Part shown: in pieces, positions 4,077 to 6,044 of the stretch | How positions within the stretch are numbered: position 1 is the stretch's first letter | Layout: the number at the start of each line of letters is the position of its first letter | NCBI GenBank assembly: GCA_013154135.1 | Contig: JAADDB010000191.1 | Location: forward strand, 1 to 6,044 | Source of the DNA: Chloroflexota bacterium | Lineage (GTDB): Bacteria; Chloroflexota; Anaerolineae; JAADDB01 | Direction of reading: 5' to 3' | DNA length: 6,044 bases | Program-made: the position numbers and the translations under genes | Notes under the pieces: model-generated | What the model was told of the DNA's origin: nothing | The model's input: only the letters and a program-made list of their open reading frames with translations | Databases searched by the model: none

Positions 4077-5426
4077 CTACCCGTCGGACGTTGCCCCGCG
4101 CGGGTCCATCACCCGCCCCATAAAGAGTACCACACCTGTGTGGCGTTCCACAATCGCGAAAATAAACGGCCGATCCACAATCATGGTCGCTTGGAGGTCT
4201 GAAACAACACCAGATACCTCTATTAACACAATCCCCGTGGCGGCCGCGGCCTCGGTTCCCCGCCAGTTCACATCGATGGTGGCCTGGTGGTACGCGTCAG
4301 AGATGTACAAGGGGAATTCCTCCGCGCGCGGGGAGATGCCCTGAAAGTTCGCGCGTTTACGGTCAAAGGGAATGTTCAAGCCCATATCCTGCAGCAGATG
4401 CTTGAGGGGAGGGTCGGATTGGAACTTGAAAGGGGGCAATTTCAGGGTGACCAGGTACTCCTCGGCCTGGGATCGCAGGGAAGCCAGGAACTCCGGGGAC
4501 AGGCGCTGCTCCACCTCGTCCAAGTGTCCGGCCGCGGGCAGGAGGATGAGCATCTCCACCCCCGGGGATTCCCCACCGGGCAGGAGGTTGGGAACATGTG
4601 TGCCCAGTTTGTAGGGGAGGAAGACGGCCTGGTAGTCTTCCCCTTCCGCGTAGGGGAAAATTTCCTTCTGGGTCATCATCGTGACGGTGATGGGCGTGCC
4701 GTCGACAAGGGTGAAGGGCCTTTCCTCCTTCCCGGTGAAGAAGTGGACCCAGAGGCCGTTGAAGTAGATCGCGTTCGCCAGGACCAAGCGGGTCATCTCA
4801 TCTAGCGCGCCCCGGGGGATGAGTTCCCGGATCTTGCCTTCCGTCTCCTGCTGGACCCACCTGTTGATGGCCTCCCGGGCGCGTTCCCGGTCCCGAATAA
4901 AGTCCACCTTCCACAGTCCCACGTGGTAGTAGCGGCCCAGGATGTCCAGGTATGTCTCGCGCAGGGGGTAATCCTGTTGCACCCACACGGAATTGGCCAC
5001 GTGCAGCCGCAGGGCCTCCTTTCCTTCCGGCCTTTCCATGTGGGAAAGGTACCACCCCAGCGCGCCCCACGCGGGGTGGTGCGTGTCCGGCGGCAGGAAG
5101 TGGAGCACCTCCTGCATCTGCGCGGCCGTATCCTCGCGCGCGCCCGCGTAGGCCAGGGAGAACGCGAGTTCGATGCTGTAGGGGGAGAAGACCAGGTTCT
5201 CCTGGTTGTCCCGCACTCCCGCGCGGTAGAAGTCGGTCGCGAACGCGTTGATGCCGTGAACCAGGTCCGGGACGTGGGCGCGGGCTTCTTCTCCCGGCCG
5301 CTTGCGGGATACCTTGGCCGCGACGTACTGGGCCCCCTGGCCCCCTGTCTTCTGGGATGGGAGCGTTACAGGCGTGCATCCGGCCAACAGGATAAGTACC
5401 CATGTCAGAATGAGTAATCGGCGCAT
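4077..5426 (-). CDS. Serpin-family protease inhibitor, predicted lipoprotein
   Basis: This 449-residue protein starts with a signal peptide ending in a clear lipobox, LLAGC, with the lipidated cysteine at C17, then a linker (18-52) and a full serpin domain (about 55-442). Landmarks are FSPYSIELAFSLAYAGA (80-96), ANAIYFNGLW (217-226), the MMTQ strand (250-253), LKLPPFKF (328-335) and the C-terminal signature around FMGRVMDP (435-442). The reactive-loop hinge is ideal for an inhibitor: G390-T391-E392 followed by four alanines and T397. By the usual count from P15 the scissile bond falls near V404-S405, suggesting an elastase- or subtilisin-like target, but the loop is longer than in antitrypsin, so P1 is uncertain. 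It would act at the cell surface as a suicide inhibitor of serine (or cysteine) proteases. GGAG seven bases before the start overlaps the end of the upstream gene, implying translational coupling. Confidence 0.95.
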   Translation of the reverse strand: MRRLLILTWVLILLAGCTPVTLPSQKTGGQGAQYVAAKVSRKRPGEEARAHVPDLVHGINAFATDFYRAGVRDNQENLVFSPYSIELAFSLAYAGAREDTAAQMQEVLHFLPPDTHHPAWGALGWYLSHMERPEGKEALRLHVANSVWVQQDYPLRETYLDILGRYYHVGLWKVDFIRDRERAREAINRWVQQETEGKIRELIPRGALDEMTRLVLANAIYFNGLWVHFFTGKEERPFTLVDGTPITVTMMTQKEIFPYAEGEDYQAVFLPYKLGTHVPNLLPGGESPGVEMLILLPAAGHLDEVEQRLSPEFLASLRSQAEEYLVTLKLPPFKFQSDPPLKHLLQDMGLNIPFDRKRANFQGISPRAEEFPLYISDAYHQATIDVNWRGTEAAAATGIVLIEVSGVVSDLQATMIVDRPFIFAIVERHTGVVLFMGRVMDPRGATSDG

Positions 5427-5438
5427 ACGTCTCTCCTT

Positions 5439-6044
5439 TCAATCGTGTCGCACAAATATCCATGTATGCCACTTTCGGGAATCGTTCATATCCGGTGGGG
5501 GAGCGTAGGCCGAACGGGACCATACTCCTCCGCCCCAAATTTGACCTGCTGCGGGGACATACGTTCGTAGGCCGAGGTTCCTCGGTTCGCCCAGGGTGTA
5601 CCCTGCATGGGCTACCATATTTCCGGGAACGCCGAGAAGAGTCCAGGGAATGGCCATTTCAAAGGCGCAGGCATCGGGATAGTCCAGAGGGGCCAACGCA
5701 GCTTTCACACGAACCACCCTCGCGGGCGTCGGATGCAGAATGTGTACACGTGGTGGCTCTTGGCATCCTCGAGCCGAAGAGGTTTCCACGCGGAACACAA
5801 CATCATCGTCATCTAATTTATTGTCCCGGTCAAAATCGCCCTCCAGGTCCGTATCCACAGCAATGTAAGCGTTCCCACCCAAAGGGATGTGGGTGGCCAC
5901 GTACAAAGAACGCTCGTCCCAGGCCAGGTGGATGCTCAAGGGGCCTGAAAACTGTGCCCAGTGCACGGCCTCTTGCATGTTCATCATGTACTCCACCATG
6001 TGCCAATCGTCTGTACGGCCGTCGATGCGAAGCGGTCGGGGCAT
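5439..6044 (-). CDS. CBM9-like beta-sandwich domain protein, 3' part only
   Basis: The visible 201 residues are the C-terminal part of a frame that reaches the window edge. The edge codon happens to be ATG and could be an internal methionine. The pattern matches the carbohydrate family 9 binding-domain-like fold: LRIDGRTDDW (5-14), LSIHLAWDERSLYVATHI (36-53), AYIAVDTD (59-66), CAFEMAIPWTLLG (126-138) and a closing WIFVRHD. The acidic loop between 66 and 81 (DLEGDFDRDNKLDDDD) looks like a calcium-binding insertion; such loops occur in secreted adhesion and carbohydrate-binding proteins. Domains of this type bind sugars, or decorate extracellular enzymes and surface proteins. Whether a catalytic domain or signal peptide precedes it cannot be seen. 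The stop lies 12 bases before the serpin start, so the two products are made together and probably act in the same extracytoplasmic place. Confidence 0.7.
   Translation of the reverse strand: MPRPLRIDGRTDDWHMVEYMMNMQEAVHWAQFSGPLSIHLAWDERSLYVATHIPLGGNAYIAVDTDLEGDFDRDNKLDDDDVVFRVETSSARGCQEPPRVHILHPTPARVVRVKAALAPLDYPDACAFEMAIPWTLLGVPGNMVAHAGYTLGEPRNLGLRTYVPAAGQIWGGGVWSRSAYAPPPDMNDSRKWHTWIFVRHD

Noticed and set aside
4798..5538. A 246-codon minus-strand frame overlapping the serpin and CBM9-like genes
   Set aside because: Its product is Arg/Gly/Pro-rich low-complexity sequence, typical of an out-of-frame reading of GC-rich DNA. The serpin frame is unmistakable.
1..6044. CRISPR array, tRNA or rRNA genes, insertion sequences, integrase gene
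   Set aside because: I see no regularly spaced repeats, cloverleaf, ribosomal RNA motif, transposase or tyrosine-recombinase signature on either strand.

Overview
All seven protein-coding genes that I can support lie on the minus strand, so the window reads from right to left. It falls into two parts that differ in base composition. The right part (about 1,650-6,044) is GC-rich; the line 3421-3480 counts to 43 G+C of 60. The left part (about 1-1,640) is much poorer; lines 121-180 and 1081-1140 each count to 26 of 60. No rRNA, tRNA, CRISPR, transposase or integrase is visible. The mix of a serpin lipoprotein, a cyanophycinase-like peptidase, a META-domain lipoprotein and an MNT/HEPN pair in GC-rich DNA fits an environmental bacterium, perhaps a Chloroflexota such as an Anaerolineae relative. 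That is an inference from gene content, with no marker gene to confirm it.

Right part, in transcription order: the C-terminal part of a CBM9-like beta-sandwich protein (5439-6044, cut by the window edge); a lipoprotein serpin whose ribosome-binding site begins at the stop codon of the previous gene (4077-5426); a TraB/ChaN-like (Tiki superfamily-like) protein (3319-3978); a peptidase S51/cyanophycinase-like protein (2570-3262); and a class I SAM-dependent methyltransferase (1649-2413). The first two are tightly coupled. The next gaps are 98, 56 and 156 bases with no convincing terminator, so they may form one loose operon or two. Themes of the set are surface proteolysis control, carbohydrate or ligand binding and peptide hydrolysis, but no single pathway is evident.

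Left part: a META-domain (HslJ-like) lipoprotein (993-1484) and an overlapping nucleotidyltransferase/HEPN pair (408-755 and 13-411) of toxin-antitoxin type. Between them lies a 129-base imperfect inverted repeat (832-960). Its ends and internal pairing resemble an integron attC recombination site, oriented as expected for cassettes read on the minus strand. A shorter palindromic element with a perfect GTTRRRY end (minus strand, 1646-1640) sits exactly where composition changes, and a perfect RYYYAAC box starts one base after the HEPN stop codon at the window edge. Together these suggest two consecutive integron-type gene cassettes: one of about 808 bases with the META lipoprotein, and one of at least 837 bases with the MNT/HEPN pair. 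They would be inserted next to the methyltransferase gene. No integrase or attI is present here, so the cassette reading is a hypothesis.
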